Shown here piece after piece: positions 40,365 to 50,885 of a stretch of 64,000 nt of DNA. Source of the DNA: Pontibacter rufus (GTDB taxonomy: Bacteria; Bacteroidota; Bacteroidia; Cytophagales; Hymenobacteraceae). A program made the translations under genes and the position numbers. The first letter of the stretch is position 1. Each line of letters starts with the position of its first letter. The stretch covers positions 248,001 through 312,000 of the forward strand of contig NZ_JADQDR010000001.1 of assembly GCF_015694705.1 (NCBI RefSeq), written 5' to 3'. The notes below the pieces were generated by a model. It was given only the letters and a program-made list of their open reading frames with translations, did no database searches and had not been told where the DNA came from.

Positions 40365-41435
40365 TTACTGTAGCTTAATTCCAAACTTTTTGCCCAGTGC
40401 CTCCAGATCCCGCTCTATAGGCTCTATCAACGGGATGCCATTTTTCAGGCGTTTGTCCGTCATCTCCCGCTCCGGATCGCCTGGTATCAGGACAGCTTTC
40501 TGGCCTTTTTTCACCCTGGCGTTGCGGAAGGTTTCAATCCACTTGTCCATATGCTCCTTAAACTCATCGGCAGGCCGGAAGGCATCTACGCGCATCGCCC
40601 CTAAAAAGTGCCCGATACCTTCGCCTACAGGATTTTCGGCCAGCGGCAAAAAGCTTACAAACGGCGGTACCCACGGGCCATAGTTGGCACCTGACAATAC
40701 GGCCGAAAAAATATCTACAATGGCGGCCAGGGCATAGCCTTTGTGGCTGCCATGCATTTTATCGCTGCCCAGCGGGAGCAGCGCACCGCCGCTCTTTAGC
40801 TCATGCGCGTTGGTAGAACGATCGCCGTCGGCCGTCTGTATCCAGCCAACAGGCGCTTTTTTATTTTTCCGTTGCAGCATTTCCAGTTTGCCGTTCGCAG
40901 CAGATGCTGTGGCAAAGTCAGCAACAAAAGGCGGCTGTTTCATGGTTGGAATGGCTACGGCAATAGGGTTGGTGCCCAGCATACGGTCTATGGAATGTGT
41001 GGGCGCTACCAAAGGCGAGGCATTGGTCATGGCAAGGCCAATCATATCGGAGGAGAGGGCTTCCATAGCGTGGTAGCCGGCAATGCCAAAGTGGTTCGAG
41101 TTTTTAACGGATACCCAACCCGTGCCTACCTGGTTTGCTTTGTCTATAGCGATGTCCATGGCGCGCGGGGCGATTACGAGTCCCAGGCCGCTGTCGCCAT
41201 CTACGGTGGCGGTGCTGGGCGTTTCGTGTACGATGCGCAACTGGGGATTTACGTTAATGCGACCAGCTTCCCAGAGGCGCACATAGCCGCTCAGGCGGGC
41301 CACACCATGCGAATCTACGCCGCGCAAATCCGCCTCCAACAGCACTTCAGCGGCCAGTTTGGCATCTTTGGGCGGGCAGCCCATGTGCAGAAAAACCTCC
41401 TGTGTAAAATCAAAGAGTTGTGAGTAGGCATGCAT
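40365..41435 (-). CDS. Ldh family oxidoreductase (malate/L-lactate dehydrogenase type)
   Basis: NAD(P)-dependent 2-hydroxyacid dehydrogenase of the fold shared by AllD, YlbC/ComC and MDH2-type enzymes, unrelated to Rossmann Ldh/Mdh. From the ATG at 41435 it has 356 residues; a TTG two codons upstream is less likely. Family blocks DSHGVARL (41-48) and NSNHFGIAG (112-120, with the catalytic His) are present, as is GSHKGYALA further on. The substrate could be malate, lactate, ureidoglycolate or another 2-hydroxyacid; nothing nearby decides it. It is transcribed leftward toward the hscA terminator. Confidence 0.9.
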   Translation of the reverse strand: MHAYSQLFDFTQEVFLHMGCPPKDAKLAAEVLLEADLRGVDSHGVARLSGYVRLWEAGRINVNPQLRIVHETPSTATVDGDSGLGLVIAPRAMDIAIDKANQVGTGWVSVKNSNHFGIAGYHAMEALSSDMIGLAMTNASPLVAPTHSIDRMLGTNPIAVAIPTMKQPPFVADFATASAANGKLEMLQRKNKKAPVGWIQTADGDRSTNAHELKSGGALLPLGSDKMHGSHKGYALAAIVDIFSAVLSGANYGPWVPPFVSFLPLAENPVGEGIGHFLGAMRVDAFRPADEFKEHMDKWIETFRNARVKKGQKAVLIPGDPEREMTDKRLKNGIPLIEPIERDLEALGKKFGIKLQ

Positions 41436-41541
41436 AAACAATCAGCTTCGGTGGAGGCGGCAAATTAATAAATTCTCAAACCAAAGCCTCAGATAAAATG
41501 CAGGCATCTGGCCAAAGCAGCTGCTTCCTGCCGTAGCCGCC

Positions 41542-42351
41542 CTACTTTAGTTGCATGTCATTCAGCGAAATCACGTACATTTCTGATTCCGGATCGTAGC
41601 GGATGCTGTAAGTAGCAGGGTAGTATAAGCCCTTTTGCTGAAAGTCAGCCGGCGGCTTGATAGGGAATGTGTCGTTAGGGCGCGACAGCAGGTATTCCAT
41701 CGTAAACATGGGCTCCAGGAAAGCTATCTCACCATTGTAAGAACCATAAATAAAGGTTTGGGTGAACTGCTGCCCGTTCAGTTCCGGCGAAAATTTGTCG
41801 AACCAGTGCTTGCCCATCATAGGCACATTCACCTGTGCATCAATATAATCGGCGGGCAAATACTTTGCATCCGGACTAATCTGCATTTTGGGATCCGACA
41901 CCTCATCGCCGATTTGCTGTTGCTCGGCCGGCGTAATCATGTAAAAATGCGCATCCAGGTGTGGCACCTGATAGAATGCCGGTGGGTGCCCCATGGGGTT
42001 CCAGTCTACGCCGATGTGGTTAAAAGGGGTTTTGGCCTTGGCTTCAGCAGGCAGGTCTATCTCGTAGTAAACCATACCCATCATCGGATCATCCAGGGCA
42101 GGCTCCGGGAGGCCGTTCAGTGCCTCTTTCGTTAGTTGCACGCCTATAGCGGTCGGGTTACCGGCTGCATCCAGTGTTACCCAGGAACTGGCAATGCCGT
42201 TGCCCACAGGTATGCTTTGCCCATAGATGGTTTTTTCAGCCGCAGGGCTTGTGTCGTTGTCACTGTCACAACCAAAAACAAGTATGGCCAGAAACACGGT
42301 GAATAGGGGGTAGAGGGTCTTTCTCAAATTATAAAATGTTAAAAATATCAA
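41542..42351 (-). CDS. Putative lipoprotein of unknown function
   Basis: It has 269 residues with a hydrophobic leader ending in LVFGCDSDND, a lipobox (Cys at about 28) with aspartates after it. The mature part contains IASSWVTLDAAGNPTAIGVQLT, VDWNPMGHPP, HLDAHFYMIT and a C-terminal YSIRYDPESEMYVISL. The His-rich HLDAHFY segment resembles DUF5602/TTHB210-like proteins as I remember them, but this is tentative. It stands alone, 107 bp from the Ldh gene, and no function is proposed. Confidence 0.75.
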   Translation of the reverse strand: MIFLTFYNLRKTLYPLFTVFLAILVFGCDSDNDTSPAAEKTIYGQSIPVGNGIASSWVTLDAAGNPTAIGVQLTKEALNGLPEPALDDPMMGMVYYEIDLPAEAKAKTPFNHIGVDWNPMGHPPAFYQVPHLDAHFYMITPAEQQQIGDEVSDPKMQISPDAKYLPADYIDAQVNVPMMGKHWFDKFSPELNGQQFTQTFIYGSYNGEIAFLEPMFTMEYLLSRPNDTFPIKPPADFQQKGLYYPATYSIRYDPESEMYVISLNDMQLK

Positions 42352-42700
42352 TCTTATTCCGGCAGCTTTATAACTGTATATAAGTATAAGTAGCCACGCA
42401 AAAGATAACAGATAAATCAGTAAGAGGTCTAAAGTACAAATAAGTTGTTCGTAACTAATTTATCCGGAACTTGTGCAGAGTGCAAAGCAGAAGCTCTTGG
42501 CTTAGTTTTCACAAAAGTATAAATAAGATATTCATAATTAAGCTGTTGAGAAAGATTATATTTTACAGAGGTCTTTATTCCTGCTTAAAGAGGAATAATT
42601 GTTTTATAAGTCCTAAACAGCCAGAGAACTGCTTAAAGTTTAAAATTGCACAGGAAAGTTTAATTAGTGTTAGCTGCTTTGTAACACAATGCCGACGCAG
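42352..42700. other. Intergenic region without a supported gene
   Basis: AT-rich sequence between the lipoprotein start and the phosphatase end. An 8-bp hairpin TTATTCCT/AGGAATAA (42575-42598) could be a weak terminator for the leftward phosphatase gene. CAAAAGTA at 42512-42519 reads TACTTTTG on the minus strand and could be a -7 box, without a -33 partner. Nothing else was recognised. Confidence 0.5.
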
Positions 42701-43645
42701 CTAGTTGTTGAGCTCTTGCAATGCCTTTTGCAGTACGCCTTCTTTCAGTGCATACAAGGATACACGGATCTCCTGCAGGTGGTATTGCTGCAGTATAAAA
42801 TCCACGGCTATACTTGCAGGCACAATCATATCTACACGCATTTCCAGCATGCCCGGTATGGCCAGGCGCTGCGCGTGGTTTTTGCTTAAGAGTTCGTGAT
42901 GAATCCGATAATAATCGTTGAGGCTGATACTGGAAGCTACAGGCAGCTTTTGCTGGCGCGACGTATCGCCTTTACTTTGGGCATCTATGTCGCAGAACGT
43001 GTCGAAAGTGCCGGATGATCCTACCAGCGCAATGGGTTTATACTTGCTTACCGCTTCGGACAAAGGCTGCAGTTTCTCTTTTAAGTATGATTTTTCGGCT
43101 TCTATACTTTGCTGCGGAATGGGATCCTGCTGAAAGAACCGATCTACCAGGCGCTGCGCGCCAATCTCAAAGCTGTGTTTCCAGAAAATTTCCTGCTGGT
43201 TGCAAAGTATAAACTCCACACTGCCGCCGCCAATGTCCATTATCAGGGAGGTTTGCGCATCCAGCACACCCGCAGACCGCACCCCATAATAGATGTACTC
43301 TGCTTCGCGATCGCCGGAAATGATTTCTACTTCGATATCCGTTTGCTTGAAAATGTCTTTCACAAAGTCGCCGCCGTTCGCTGCATTGCGCACCATACTT
43401 GTCGCCATCGCCCGCACTGTTTCGGCGCCATACGCATCTATGGTTTTACGGAAATCGCGCAACGTTTTAAGCCCCCGCTCATAAGCCTCCGGCGCAATGT
43501 TGCCCCTGCTGATACCGCCCTGCCCCAGCAGCACCGGCAGCCTGGTTTTGTATAATTCGTGCAGTTGTCCTTGTGCATCCACCTCCGTTATCAGCAGGTG
43601 AAAGGTATTGGTGCCCATATCAATAAGGGCGAGGCGCTGGTTCAT
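42701..43645 (-). CDS. Ppx/GppA family phosphatase (exopolyphosphatase-like)
   Basis: ASKHA-fold phosphatase acting on polyphosphate or (p)ppGpp-type substrates. It has 314 residues: the N-terminal phosphate-1 motif LIDMGTNTFHLLI (7-19), SGDREAEYIYYGV (110-122) with the conserved Glu, and DIGGGSVEF (137-145). The length matches the short two-domain form without the C-terminal HD domain of long Ppx. PolyP versus pppGpp preference cannot be told from sequence alone. It is monocistronic as far as the gaps show. Confidence 0.9.
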   Translation of the reverse strand: MNQRLALIDMGTNTFHLLITEVDAQGQLHELYKTRLPVLLGQGGISRGNIAPEAYERGLKTLRDFRKTIDAYGAETVRAMATSMVRNAANGGDFVKDIFKQTDIEVEIISGDREAEYIYYGVRSAGVLDAQTSLIMDIGGGSVEFILCNQQEIFWKHSFEIGAQRLVDRFFQQDPIPQQSIEAEKSYLKEKLQPLSEAVSKYKPIALVGSSGTFDTFCDIDAQSKGDTSRQQKLPVASSISLNDYYRIHHELLSKNHAQRLAIPGMLEMRVDMIVPASIAVDFILQQYHLQEIRVSLYALKEGVLQKALQELNN

Positions 43646-43769
43646 ACTTTAATGTATTAATTCGTAAATGTACTGCGTGAATTTGATTGGTTGATGATAG
43701 CTCAGAAAAGTACTGCCTGAATATAATTTCTCCAGCAAAGATATTAAGTATGAAAATATAATTGTGATG

Positions 43770-43907
43770 TACAATGTATGATGAACAAAGAATAATAGCA
43801 AGTATAGATAAAACGGTTGTCAGAACAGCCCTGATATAATCCCGGAGCGGCTCTGTTTTATAATTACAGCAGTACTTGGGTTCGCTTAAAAGTTATTATA
43901 CATTGTA
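43770..43907. repeat. Imperfect inverted-repeat unit upstream of ppx-like gene
   Basis: TACAATGTAT (43770-43779) is repeated inverted as ATACATTGTA (43898-43907), and similarity extends a further few bases on both sides. The interior has GATAAAAC (43807-43814) facing GTTTTAT (43855-43861) and GAACAGCC facing GGCTCTGTT. It resembles in plan the 40219-40339 unit but not in sequence. Confidence 0.4.
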
Positions 43908-43928
43908 TACCATAATCATCAACGTTAC

Positions 43929-44744
43929 TCAACCCTTATCGGGGTCATAATAAGCACCGAGGGCGAACATAAAGAGGCCGTAGCAGATGGTGCCGGCCGC
44001 TACCAGAATAAAGTATAAATGCCCGATGTGGTCCCCTATAAAATCAAAGGCTTTGTCAGTGTTCACCACATACTGTGCATTTTCCAATATCCCTGCTTTG
44101 AGCAGGAAAAAGCCAATGATCCCTAAAATAATCCCCCGTGCGGTATACCCCAACCAGGCAAGCGCCCGGATCAGCTGCTTTTCAACAGCACGGAGGCGGC
44201 CGATGTTGATCCTTTCCTTGTACCCGTTTGTAATGCCGTAGAGTAACTGCACCACAGCGGTCACGGCAACAACGGCTCCGGTACAGATGATGGCCCAATC
44301 GCCCCAGCTTTTTTGCAGGATCAGGTGCACCAGCCTGCGTTGCTCTTCGGGCTGGCCGTTTTCCGGTATGTGGCTTTTGCCGAGCAAGCTCATAATGGCA
44401 GTGTATGCAATGAGCATATCGGCGACGGTGCTCAGGGCTATGCCTGTTCGCGTGGCAATGCCTTTCGGGCTCGTTCCATACCCGTAAGGGTCTTTGATGG
44501 TTTCGTATATGCGCCAGGCAATGTAGCTGATCGTCCCTAGCAGGATAACCCAGATAAGGATCTTGCCGAGCACAAAGTCGTTGAGAAAAGCCAGCAGGCT
44601 ACTTTCACCTGCGCCCCCATGCTTGATCTTTAAGAAAGACAGAATGGCGATAACGCCAACGGCGACATAGATAATTCCTGTCGAGAAGCACCCGTAAATG
44701 GGGAGGAGGGCAATCCAATGCTTTTTCTTTTCCCTGTCTGGCAT
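43929..44744 (-). CDS. DUF1206 domain membrane protein
   Basis: It has 271 residues and about six transmembrane helices arranged as three repeats of two, the DUF1206 pattern: GIIYVAVGVIAILSF, then IAYTAIMSLLG, then ARGIILGIIGFFLLKAG. Short R/K-rich loops lie between. The function of the family is unknown. It is leftward, 102 bp downstream of the methyltransferase gene; co-transcription is possible but not shown. Confidence 0.85.
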   Translation of the reverse strand: MPDREKKKHWIALLPIYGCFSTGIIYVAVGVIAILSFLKIKHGGAGESSLLAFLNDFVLGKILIWVILLGTISYIAWRIYETIKDPYGYGTSPKGIATRTGIALSTVADMLIAYTAIMSLLGKSHIPENGQPEEQRRLVHLILQKSWGDWAIICTGAVVAVTAVVQLLYGITNGYKERINIGRLRAVEKQLIRALAWLGYTARGIILGIIGFFLLKAGILENAQYVVNTDKAFDFIGDHIGHLYFILVAAGTICYGLFMFALGAYYDPDKG

Positions 44745-44846
44745 CTGTTTATTAAAGCTTACAAAACGTTACCGTATTGGAATAAAAGGCCGGGGTAACG
44801 ACTATGCAGGATACGAGAGCCGGCAGGAAGCGGGTGCGGCAAACAG

Positions 44847-45740
44847 TTATTTTTTGACTGACGTAAACCGGAAAAACGTGCCCAAGGGCAGCCTGCGTTC
44901 ACCTTTGTCGTGCAGGTATAGCTCGCCCAACTCTTCATGTTGCACCTGCTCACCGAAAGTGCCGCGCATCAGGTTATCCAGGATCATGGCAGAGAAGCCG
45001 ATGGAGTATAGATTGATGAGCAGGAAGTAATCGGTTTTGTCCAGCAGGTCGCGGCAAAGTTTTATCATCTCGTTCAGTTCTTCCTCTAGCTGCCATTTTT
45101 CGCCATTCGGACCGCGGCCGTAGGAGGGCGGGTCCAGGATGATACCGTTGTAGGTGTTGCCGCGCTTTACTTCGCGGCGCACAAATTTCATGGCGTCTTC
45201 TACCACCCAGCGCACATTGTCCAGGTTGCTGGCTTCCATGTTATCGCGGGCCCAGAAGTTTACTTGTTTGATGGAGTCGAGGTGCGTTACGTCGGCGCCG
45301 GCAGCTTTGGCCGCCAGCGTGGCGCCGCCGGTATAGGCAAACAGGTTTAGCACTTTCGGCTGGCTGGCCTGCAGCTGGCGCGTGGTATCATAAATATACT
45401 TCCAGTTACTGTCCTGCTCCGGAAAAATGCCCACGTGCTTAAACGACGACAAACCAAGGCGGAAACGCAGTTTCAGGTCCTTATACTTGTAATCAATGTA
45501 CCATTGTTCTGGCATACCTTTCTTCAGTTTCCACTGGCCTTTTTCCTGACTGCCTTTGTCGCGGGTAAAAGTAGCCTGCGCCAGGCGCTGCCATTCCTGT
45601 TCCGGCAGGTGCTTGTCCCAGATAGCCTGCGGCTCAGGGCGTGCCACGTAGTAAGCGCCAAAGCGCTCCAGCTTCTCAAAATTTCCCGAATCCACCAGCT
45701 CATAATCTGCCCAGTTTTCTGTTGTAAGAAAGGAATACAT
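44847..45740 (-). CDS. Class I SAM-dependent methyltransferase, RlmI/RlmK-like catalytic domain
   Basis: Probably methylates rRNA cytosine or guanine. It has 297 residues. The SAM-binding motif LNLFAYTGGA is at 131-140, an acidic D at THLDSIKQ follows, and the catalytic-loop motif DPPSYGRG is at 203-210, as in the RlmK/RlmI-type family. There is no N-terminal PUA domain; the first 120 residues hold a beta-rich region with WYIDYKYKDLKLRFRLGLSSFKHVGIFPEQ. The RNA target is unknown. It diverges from dapF over 105 bp. Confidence 0.85.
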   Translation of the reverse strand: MYSFLTTENWADYELVDSGNFEKLERFGAYYVARPEPQAIWDKHLPEQEWQRLAQATFTRDKGSQEKGQWKLKKGMPEQWYIDYKYKDLKLRFRLGLSSFKHVGIFPEQDSNWKYIYDTTRQLQASQPKVLNLFAYTGGATLAAKAAGADVTHLDSIKQVNFWARDNMEASNLDNVRWVVEDAMKFVRREVKRGNTYNGIILDPPSYGRGPNGEKWQLEEELNEMIKLCRDLLDKTDYFLLINLYSIGFSAMILDNLMRGTFGEQVQHEELGELYLHDKGERRLPLGTFFRFTSVKK

Positions 45741-45778
45741 ATCTTTGTCGTTTAGTTATGGCTATGAGCCGGTTGGTG

Positions 45779-45786
45779 CAAAATTA
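45779..45786 (-). promoter_or_regulatory. Candidate -7 box for the methyltransferase gene
   Basis: The minus strand reads TAATTTTG, identical to the tRNA-Tyr promoter -7 box, 39 nt before the start. No TTG is found at the right distance upstream. Confidence 0.3.
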
Positions 45787-45845
45787 ACATTTATCCGCCG
45801 AACCTGAAAAGGGCACAAAGCCGCTAATTTAATTGTTACAGATAC

Positions 45846-46646
45846 ATGGCATTAACTTTTTATAAATACCAGGGCACCGGAAACGATTTTGTGATGGTGG
45901 ACAACCGCAAACATACTTTCCCGGTTGCAGATGAAGCTTTTGTGAAACACCTTTGCGACCGCCGCAGGGGTATAGGAGCCGACGGGCTGATACTGTTGCA
46001 GGACCATCCGGACTATGATTTCGAGATGGTATACTATAACGCCGACGGCCGGCTGGGTTCTATGTGCGGCAATGGCGCACGCTGCACGGTGCGCTTTGCC
46101 CGGCATATAGGCGTGATAGAAGACGTAGCCTGCTTTCTGGCGGCCGACGGCGAGCACCAGGCCAGCGTAGAGCGTGAGCTGATACAACTGAAGATGAACG
46201 ATGTGCACGGGGTAGAACGAATCGGGGATGATTATTTCCTGAACACCGGCTCCCCGCATTATGTACGTTTTGTGGATGATGTAGAGGCGCTGGACGTGGT
46301 AAAAGAAGGCCGCGCCATCCGCTATAACAATCGTTTCAGGGAAGCAGGCACTAACGTGAATTTTGTACAGCGCCTCTCTGCGGACGAGATTTTTGTGCGT
46401 ACTTACGAGCGCGGCGTAGAAGACGAAACGCTGTCGTGCGGTACAGGCGTAACAGCCTGTGCGCTGGTTGCCGGCCTGGTAGGCATGCAGAGCCCTGTGA
46501 AAGTGAAAACACTGGGAGGCGAACTGGAAGTGGCATTCAGGCGCGACAACGACGTCTTTAAATACATTTACCTGATTGGGCCGGCAAAACAGGTGTATAC
46601 CGGTGTACTGCCGCTCGATGCAGTAAGTATAAACCAGAAGGCATAA
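45846..46646 (+). CDS. dapF: Diaminopimelate epimerase
   Basis: Interconverts LL- and meso-diaminopimelate for lysine and peptidoglycan synthesis. It has 266 residues. Both catalytic cysteines are present: Cys74 in MCGNGARC and Cys198 in SCGTGVTAC. The N-terminal YQGTGNDFVMVDN and RRRGIGADGLILL are typical. It is the first gene of a rightward group that continues with a GNAT gene after 72 nt. Confidence 0.98.
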   Translation: MALTFYKYQGTGNDFVMVDNRKHTFPVADEAFVKHLCDRRRGIGADGLILLQDHPDYDFEMVYYNADGRLGSMCGNGARCTVRFARHIGVIEDVACFLAADGEHQASVERELIQLKMNDVHGVERIGDDYFLNTGSPHYVRFVDDVEALDVVKEGRAIRYNNRFREAGTNVNFVQRLSADEIFVRTYERGVEDETLSCGTGVTACALVAGLVGMQSPVKVKTLGGELEVAFRRDNDVFKYIYLIGPAKQVYTGVLPLDAVSINQKA

Positions 46647-46718
46647 AGCGAACAGCCTGCTGCAGCGTGTACCCGTAACGGTAGCAGGCGAACCATAAAG
46701 TTATACATCCAGTCCAGC

Positions 46719-47234
46719 GTGTTTCTGAAATCCGACCATACTTACCTGCGTGCCCTCGAACCTGCGGATCTGGATTTCCTGTATCCTCTCGAAAACGATA
46801 CCTCCGTCTGGCATGTGGGCAACACCGTTGCGCCGTATTCCAGAGCCGTGCTGGCGCAATACCTCGAAAACGCGGCACTCGATATTTATACGGTCAGGCA
46901 ACTGCGCCTCGTTATCTGCAACAACAGCCACGAAGCAGTAGGCGCTGTCGATTTGTATGATTTTGATCCGCTGCACCGCCGGGCAGGTATAGGTATTGTG
47001 GTAGTGGCATCGCAGCGGCGCAATGGCCATGCGGCGGAGGCGCTGCAGTTACTTTTGCCATACTGCCGCCATACCCTGCACCTGCACCAGGTCTATTGCT
47101 CGGTTAAGGCTACCAATACGGCCAGTATAAACCTGTTCCGGAAAAGCGGGTTCACAGAAATCGGGGTGCGGAAAAGCTGGCTGCTGACGCCGGATGGCTG
47201 GAATGATGCTGTTGAGATGCAATTGCTTTTCTGA
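46719..47234 (+). CDS. GNAT family N-acetyltransferase
   Basis: Acetyl-CoA-dependent N-acetyltransferase of the RimJ/RimL/SpeG-like group. It has 171 residues from a GTG at 46719. The order LRALEPADLDFLYPLEND, AVGAVDLYDFDPLHRRAGIGIVV (acetyl-CoA-binding beta4 and loop) and CSVKATNTASINLFRKSGFTEIG is typical. The GTG start is supported because the family begins just before LRALE and no closer ATG exists. The acceptor substrate is unknown. Confidence 0.85.
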   Translation: MFLKSDHTYLRALEPADLDFLYPLENDTSVWHVGNTVAPYSRAVLAQYLENAALDIYTVRQLRLVICNNSHEAVGAVDLYDFDPLHRRAGIGIVVVASQRRNGHAAEALQLLLPYCRHTLHLHQVYCSVKATNTASINLFRKSGFTEIGVRKSWLLTPDGWNDAVEMQLLF

Positions 47235-47451
47235 CTGCGGATGCTGAACTTCTGGCGTGGTTCCGTAGTTTTAATTGATGGAGGTGCCTGCCACAATGCC
47301 ACAACCTACCTGTTCTGGCATAGCGGCCTAAGTATGAAAAGTATAGATAATAGATAAGCTATACTCGGCCGGTAATTTTGACAGGCAAATCTGATCCCCG
47401 TTTTTATGGTATTGTTTTAGTGGGAGCATTCATTATCTCAGAAAAACGCCT

Positions 47452-47459
47452 TAATTTTG
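47452..47459 (+). promoter_or_regulatory. Candidate -7 box for secA
   Basis: TAATTTTG, 43 nt before the secA ATG. The same octamer occurs at 47373-47380. Neither has a TTG 19-21 nt upstream, so the exact promoter is uncertain. Confidence 0.35.
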
Positions 47460-47502
47460 ACGGGATTGCTAACCAGGGATTTCATTTAAGAACAACATAC
47501 AG

Positions 47503-50500
47503 ATGTTTGATTTTTTCGGTAAAACTGTTGCCAAAGTATTCGGTACAAAATCCGACAGGGATATAAAGGAAGTAATGCCTTATGTCGCTAAAATAAACGA
47601 AGAATATGCCAAACTTGCCGGCCTGTCAGGTGACGAACTCCGCCAGAGAACGGCTGAGGTGAAGCGCGTGATAGACGAGCGCCTGAAGCCGATAGATGAG
47701 CAGATAGCGGGCCTGCACAAGCGTATTGCCGATGAGCCGGAGCTGGATATCGTACAGAAGGAAAATATATTCTCCGAGATTGACGAGCTGGAGAAGCAGC
47801 GCAACAAAGACTTGGAGGTAGTGCTGATGGAAGTGCTGCCGGCGGCTTTTGCCATTGTGAAGGAAACTGCCCGCCGCTGGAAAGAGGATGGTCAGATGGA
47901 GGTGACGGCTACCGAACAGGATAGGGCCTTTGCCGCGACAAAAGCAAACGTGCAGATAGAGGGCGACAAAGCTATCTGGCTGAACAAGTGGGTAGCTGCC
48001 GGAACTGAAATTACCTGGGACATGCTGCATTACGATGTGCAGCTGATTGGCGGCGTGGTGCTGCACCAGGGCAAAATTGCGGAGATGGCGACAGGTGAAG
48101 GTAAAACGCTGGTAGCTACGTTGCCGGCCTTCCTGAATGCGCTGGCCAAACGTGGCGTGCACGTCGTAACCGTAAACGATTACCTGGCCAAGCGTGACTC
48201 TGAGTGGGTGGGCCCCTTATTTGAATTCCATGGCCTCACCATCGATTGTATCGATAAGCACCAGCCAAATTCCGAGGCGCGCCGCAAGGCTTACCGCGCC
48301 GACATCACCTACGGTACCAACAACGAATTCGGCTTCGATTACCTGCGCGACAACATGTCCAGAGACCCGCAGGACCTGGTACAGCGCCAGCACCATTATG
48401 CCATGGTCGATGAAGTGGACTCTGTGCTGATTGATGATGCCCGTACACCGCTGATTATTTCGGGCCCCGTGCCACGCGGCGATGAGCACGAGTTTTACCA
48501 GCTGAAGCCACGCATTGCCATGCTGGTAGATGCACAGCGTAAAGTAGTAAATAACTTCCTTACAGAGGCCAAGCGCCTGATCAAAGAAGGCGACACCAAA
48601 GAAGGCGGCATTTCTCTGTTCCGCGCTTACCGTGGCCTGCCCAAGAGCAAGCCTTTGATTAAGTATCTGAGTGAGCAGGGAAACCGCGCCATACTTCAGA
48701 AAACAGAAAACTACTTCCTGCAGGATAACTCCCGCATGATGCCGGAAGCCGATGAGCCACTATACTTTACCATCGACGAAAAGCACAACCAGATTGAGCT
48801 GACCGAAAAAGGCATCGACCTGATTACGGGCCAGGGCGAAGATCCGAATTTCTACATCATGCCGGATATCGGCACCGAGATCGCCAATATCGAGAACGAT
48901 AAATCCATTTCGCACGAAGAGCAGGTACACGCCAAAGAACGCCTGATCAGTGATTTCCAGGAGAAATCGAAGCGCATTCATACCATCAACCAGTTGCTCA
49001 AGGCTTATACTTTGTTCGAGAAGGACACCGAGTATATCGTAACGCCGGACAGCAAAGTGAAGATCGTGGATGAGCAGACGGGCCGTGTAATGGAAGGCCG
49101 CCGCTACTCTGATGGTTTGCACCAGGCCATCGAGGCGAAAGAAAACGTGAAGGTAGAGGATGCCACCCAGACCTATGCCACGGTTACACTGCAGAATTAT
49201 TTCCGCATGTACCACAAGCTGGCCGGTATGACGGGTACGGCCGAAACAGAGGCAGGCGAGTTCTGGGAAATTTATAAACTGGATGTGGTGGTGATTCCGA
49301 CCAACCGCCCGATTCAGCGTAACGACGAGCACGACAAAGTCTTCAAGACTGTTCGGGAGAAGTATAACGCCGTAGTTGACGAGATTGTGGAACTCACTGA
49401 AATAGGCCGTCCGGTGCTGGTGGGTACAACCTCCGTTGAGATTTCGGAACTCCTGAGCCGCATGCTTACCCTGCGCAAGATAAAGCACCAGGTACTCAAC
49501 GCCAAAATGCACCAGAAGGAGGCTGAAATTGTGGCCGAAGCGGGTAAGTCCAGCACGGTAACCATCGCCACCAACATGGCGGGTCGTGGTACCGACATTA
49601 AACTGACGCCGGAATCGAAAGCAGCAGGTGGTTTGGCCATTGTGGGTACTGAGCGCCACGAGTCACGCCGCGTAGACCGCCAGTTGCGTGGCCGTGCCGG
49701 CCGCCAGGGAGATCCGGGCTCTTCGCAGTTCTTTGTGTCATTAGAGGATAACCTGATGCGCCTGTTCGGTTCCGACCGTATTGCCCGCCTGATGGACCGT
49801 ATGGGTCTGGAAGAAGGCGAGGTAATTCAGCACTCTATGATTACCAACTCTATTGAGCGTGCGCAGAAGAAGGTGGAAGAAAATAACTTCGGCCAGCGCA
49901 AGCGCCTGCTGGAGTACGATGACGTGATGAACGCGCAACGCGAGGTGGTGTACAAGCGCCGCCGCAACGCGCTGTATGGTGAGCGCCTGGAGCTGGATAT
50001 CTGGAATATGATCTATGATATCAGCGAGGATGTGGTGGTGAGTTACAAGAACATTAACGACTACGAGAACTTCCAACTGCACCTGATACGTGTATTTGGT
50101 TTTGAGCCGACCATTACAGAAGATGAGTTCAGGGCCGGCCAGGCAAACCAGCTGGCACAGCGCCTGTACAACGAAGCGCTGAACTTCTACCTCAACAGAA
50201 ACAAGGAGACTGCTGCACAAGCTTACCCCATTATCTCGGATATCCACCAGAACCGCGGGCCGATGATAGAGAACGTGGCCGTGCCGTTTACGGATGGTAA
50301 GCGCCAGATTGCTGCGGTAGCCAACCTGACCAAGACTTACGAGTCCAAAGGGATGGAGCTTATCCGTGCTATGGAGAAAATTATCACGCTCGGTACCATC
50401 GACCAGGCCTGGACAGAACACCTGCGCCAGATGGACGACCTGAAGCAGAGCGTGCAGAACGCGGTATACGAGCAGAAAGATCCGCTCCTGATTTATAAGT

Positions 50501-50877
50501 TTGAGTCATTTGAGCTGTTTAAGCGCATGATTGGCAAGGTGAACGAAGAAACCATCAACTTCCTGTTCCATGCCTTCATTCCGATTCAGGCGCCGGAGCA
50601 GGTACAGACGCCGCGTGCGCCGCAACCGGCTCCCAAACCGCCCGTGCTGAAGGAGCGCAAAGCAGCCGTACACTCTTCCCTGGAAGATGAGACCGGCCAT
50701 ACTGCAGCAACTGCTGCGGAGCCTGAGCGTATCATGCCCGCCCATTCGCAGAAGGTAGCTGGTCGCAATGATCGGGTAAGCGTACAGTACCTGGATGGCC
50801 GCCTGGTGAAAGACGTGAAATTTAAGACTGTAGAAGAAGACCTGCACAACAACCGTTGTGTGCTGGTTGAAGTATAA
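47503..50877 (+). CDS. secA: Protein translocase ATPase SecA
   Basis: Motor that pushes preproteins through SecYEG. At 1124 residues it is much longer than the 901 of E. coli, as usual in Bacteroidota because of insertions in the first nucleotide-binding half. Walker A ATGEGKT is at 196-202, the DEVD box at 304-307, and NMAGRGTDI and [29 protein letters not shown] follow in the second half. The C-terminus ends [12 protein letters not shown] and lacks the cysteine cluster that binds zinc and SecB in proteobacteria. Confidence 0.99.
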   Translation: MFDFFGKTVAKVFGTKSDRDIKEVMPYVAKINEEYAKLAGLSGDELRQRTAEVKRVIDERLKPIDEQIAGLHKRIADEPELDIVQKENIFSEIDELEKQRNKDLEVVLMEVLPAAFAIVKETARRWKEDGQMEVTATEQDRAFAATKANVQIEGDKAIWLNKWVAAGTEITWDMLHYDVQLIGGVVLHQGKIAEMATGEGKTLVATLPAFLNALAKRGVHVVTVNDYLAKRDSEWVGPLFEFHGLTIDCIDKHQPNSEARRKAYRADITYGTNNEFGFDYLRDNMSRDPQDLVQRQHHYAMVDEVDSVLIDDARTPLIISGPVPRGDEHEFYQLKPRIAMLVDAQRKVVNNFLTEAKRLIKEGDTKEGGISLFRAYRGLPKSKPLIKYLSEQGNRAILQKTENYFLQDNSRMMPEADEPLYFTIDEKHNQIELTEKGIDLITGQGEDPNFYIMPDIGTEIANIENDKSISHEEQVHAKERLISDFQEKSKRIHTINQLLKAYTLFEKDTEYIVTPDSKVKIVDEQTGRVMEGRRYSDGLHQAIEAKENVKVEDATQTYATVTLQNYFRMYHKLAGMTGTAETEAGEFWEIYKLDVVVIPTNRPIQRNDEHDKVFKTVREKYNAVVDEIVELTEIGRPVLVGTTSVEISELLSRMLTLRKIKHQVLNAKMHQKEAEIVAEAGKSSTVTIATNMAGRGTDIKLTPESKAAGGLAIVGTERHESRRVDRQLRGRAGRQGDPGSSQFFVSLEDNLMRLFGSDRIARLMDRMGLEEGEVIQHSMITNSIERAQKKVEENNFGQRKRLLEYDDVMNAQREVVYKRRRNALYGERLELDIWNMIYDISEDVVVSYKNINDYENFQLHLIRVFGFEPTITEDEFRAGQANQLAQRLYNEALNFYLNRNKETAAQAYPIISDIHQNRGPMIENVAVPFTDGKRQIAAVANLTKTYESKGMELIRAMEKIITLGTIDQAWTEHLRQMDDLKQSVQNAVYEQKDPLLIYKFESFELFKRMIGKVNEETINFLFHAFIPIQAPEQVQTPRAPQPAPKPPVLKERKAAVHSSLEDETGHTAATAAEPERIMPAHSQKVAGRNDRVSVQYLDGRLVKDVKFKTVEEDLHNNRCVLVEV

Positions 50878-50885
50878 CTCCAGAG

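Noticed and set aside
42471..42704. Plus-strand 77-codon frame in the intergenic region
   Set aside because: Cys- and Ser-rich translation without domain features, no promoter, and it runs into the end of the opposite-strand phosphatase gene.
48760..49659. 299-codon minus-strand frame inside secA
   Set aside because: Antisense to the second half of SecA with intact helicase motifs; no independent start or family signal.
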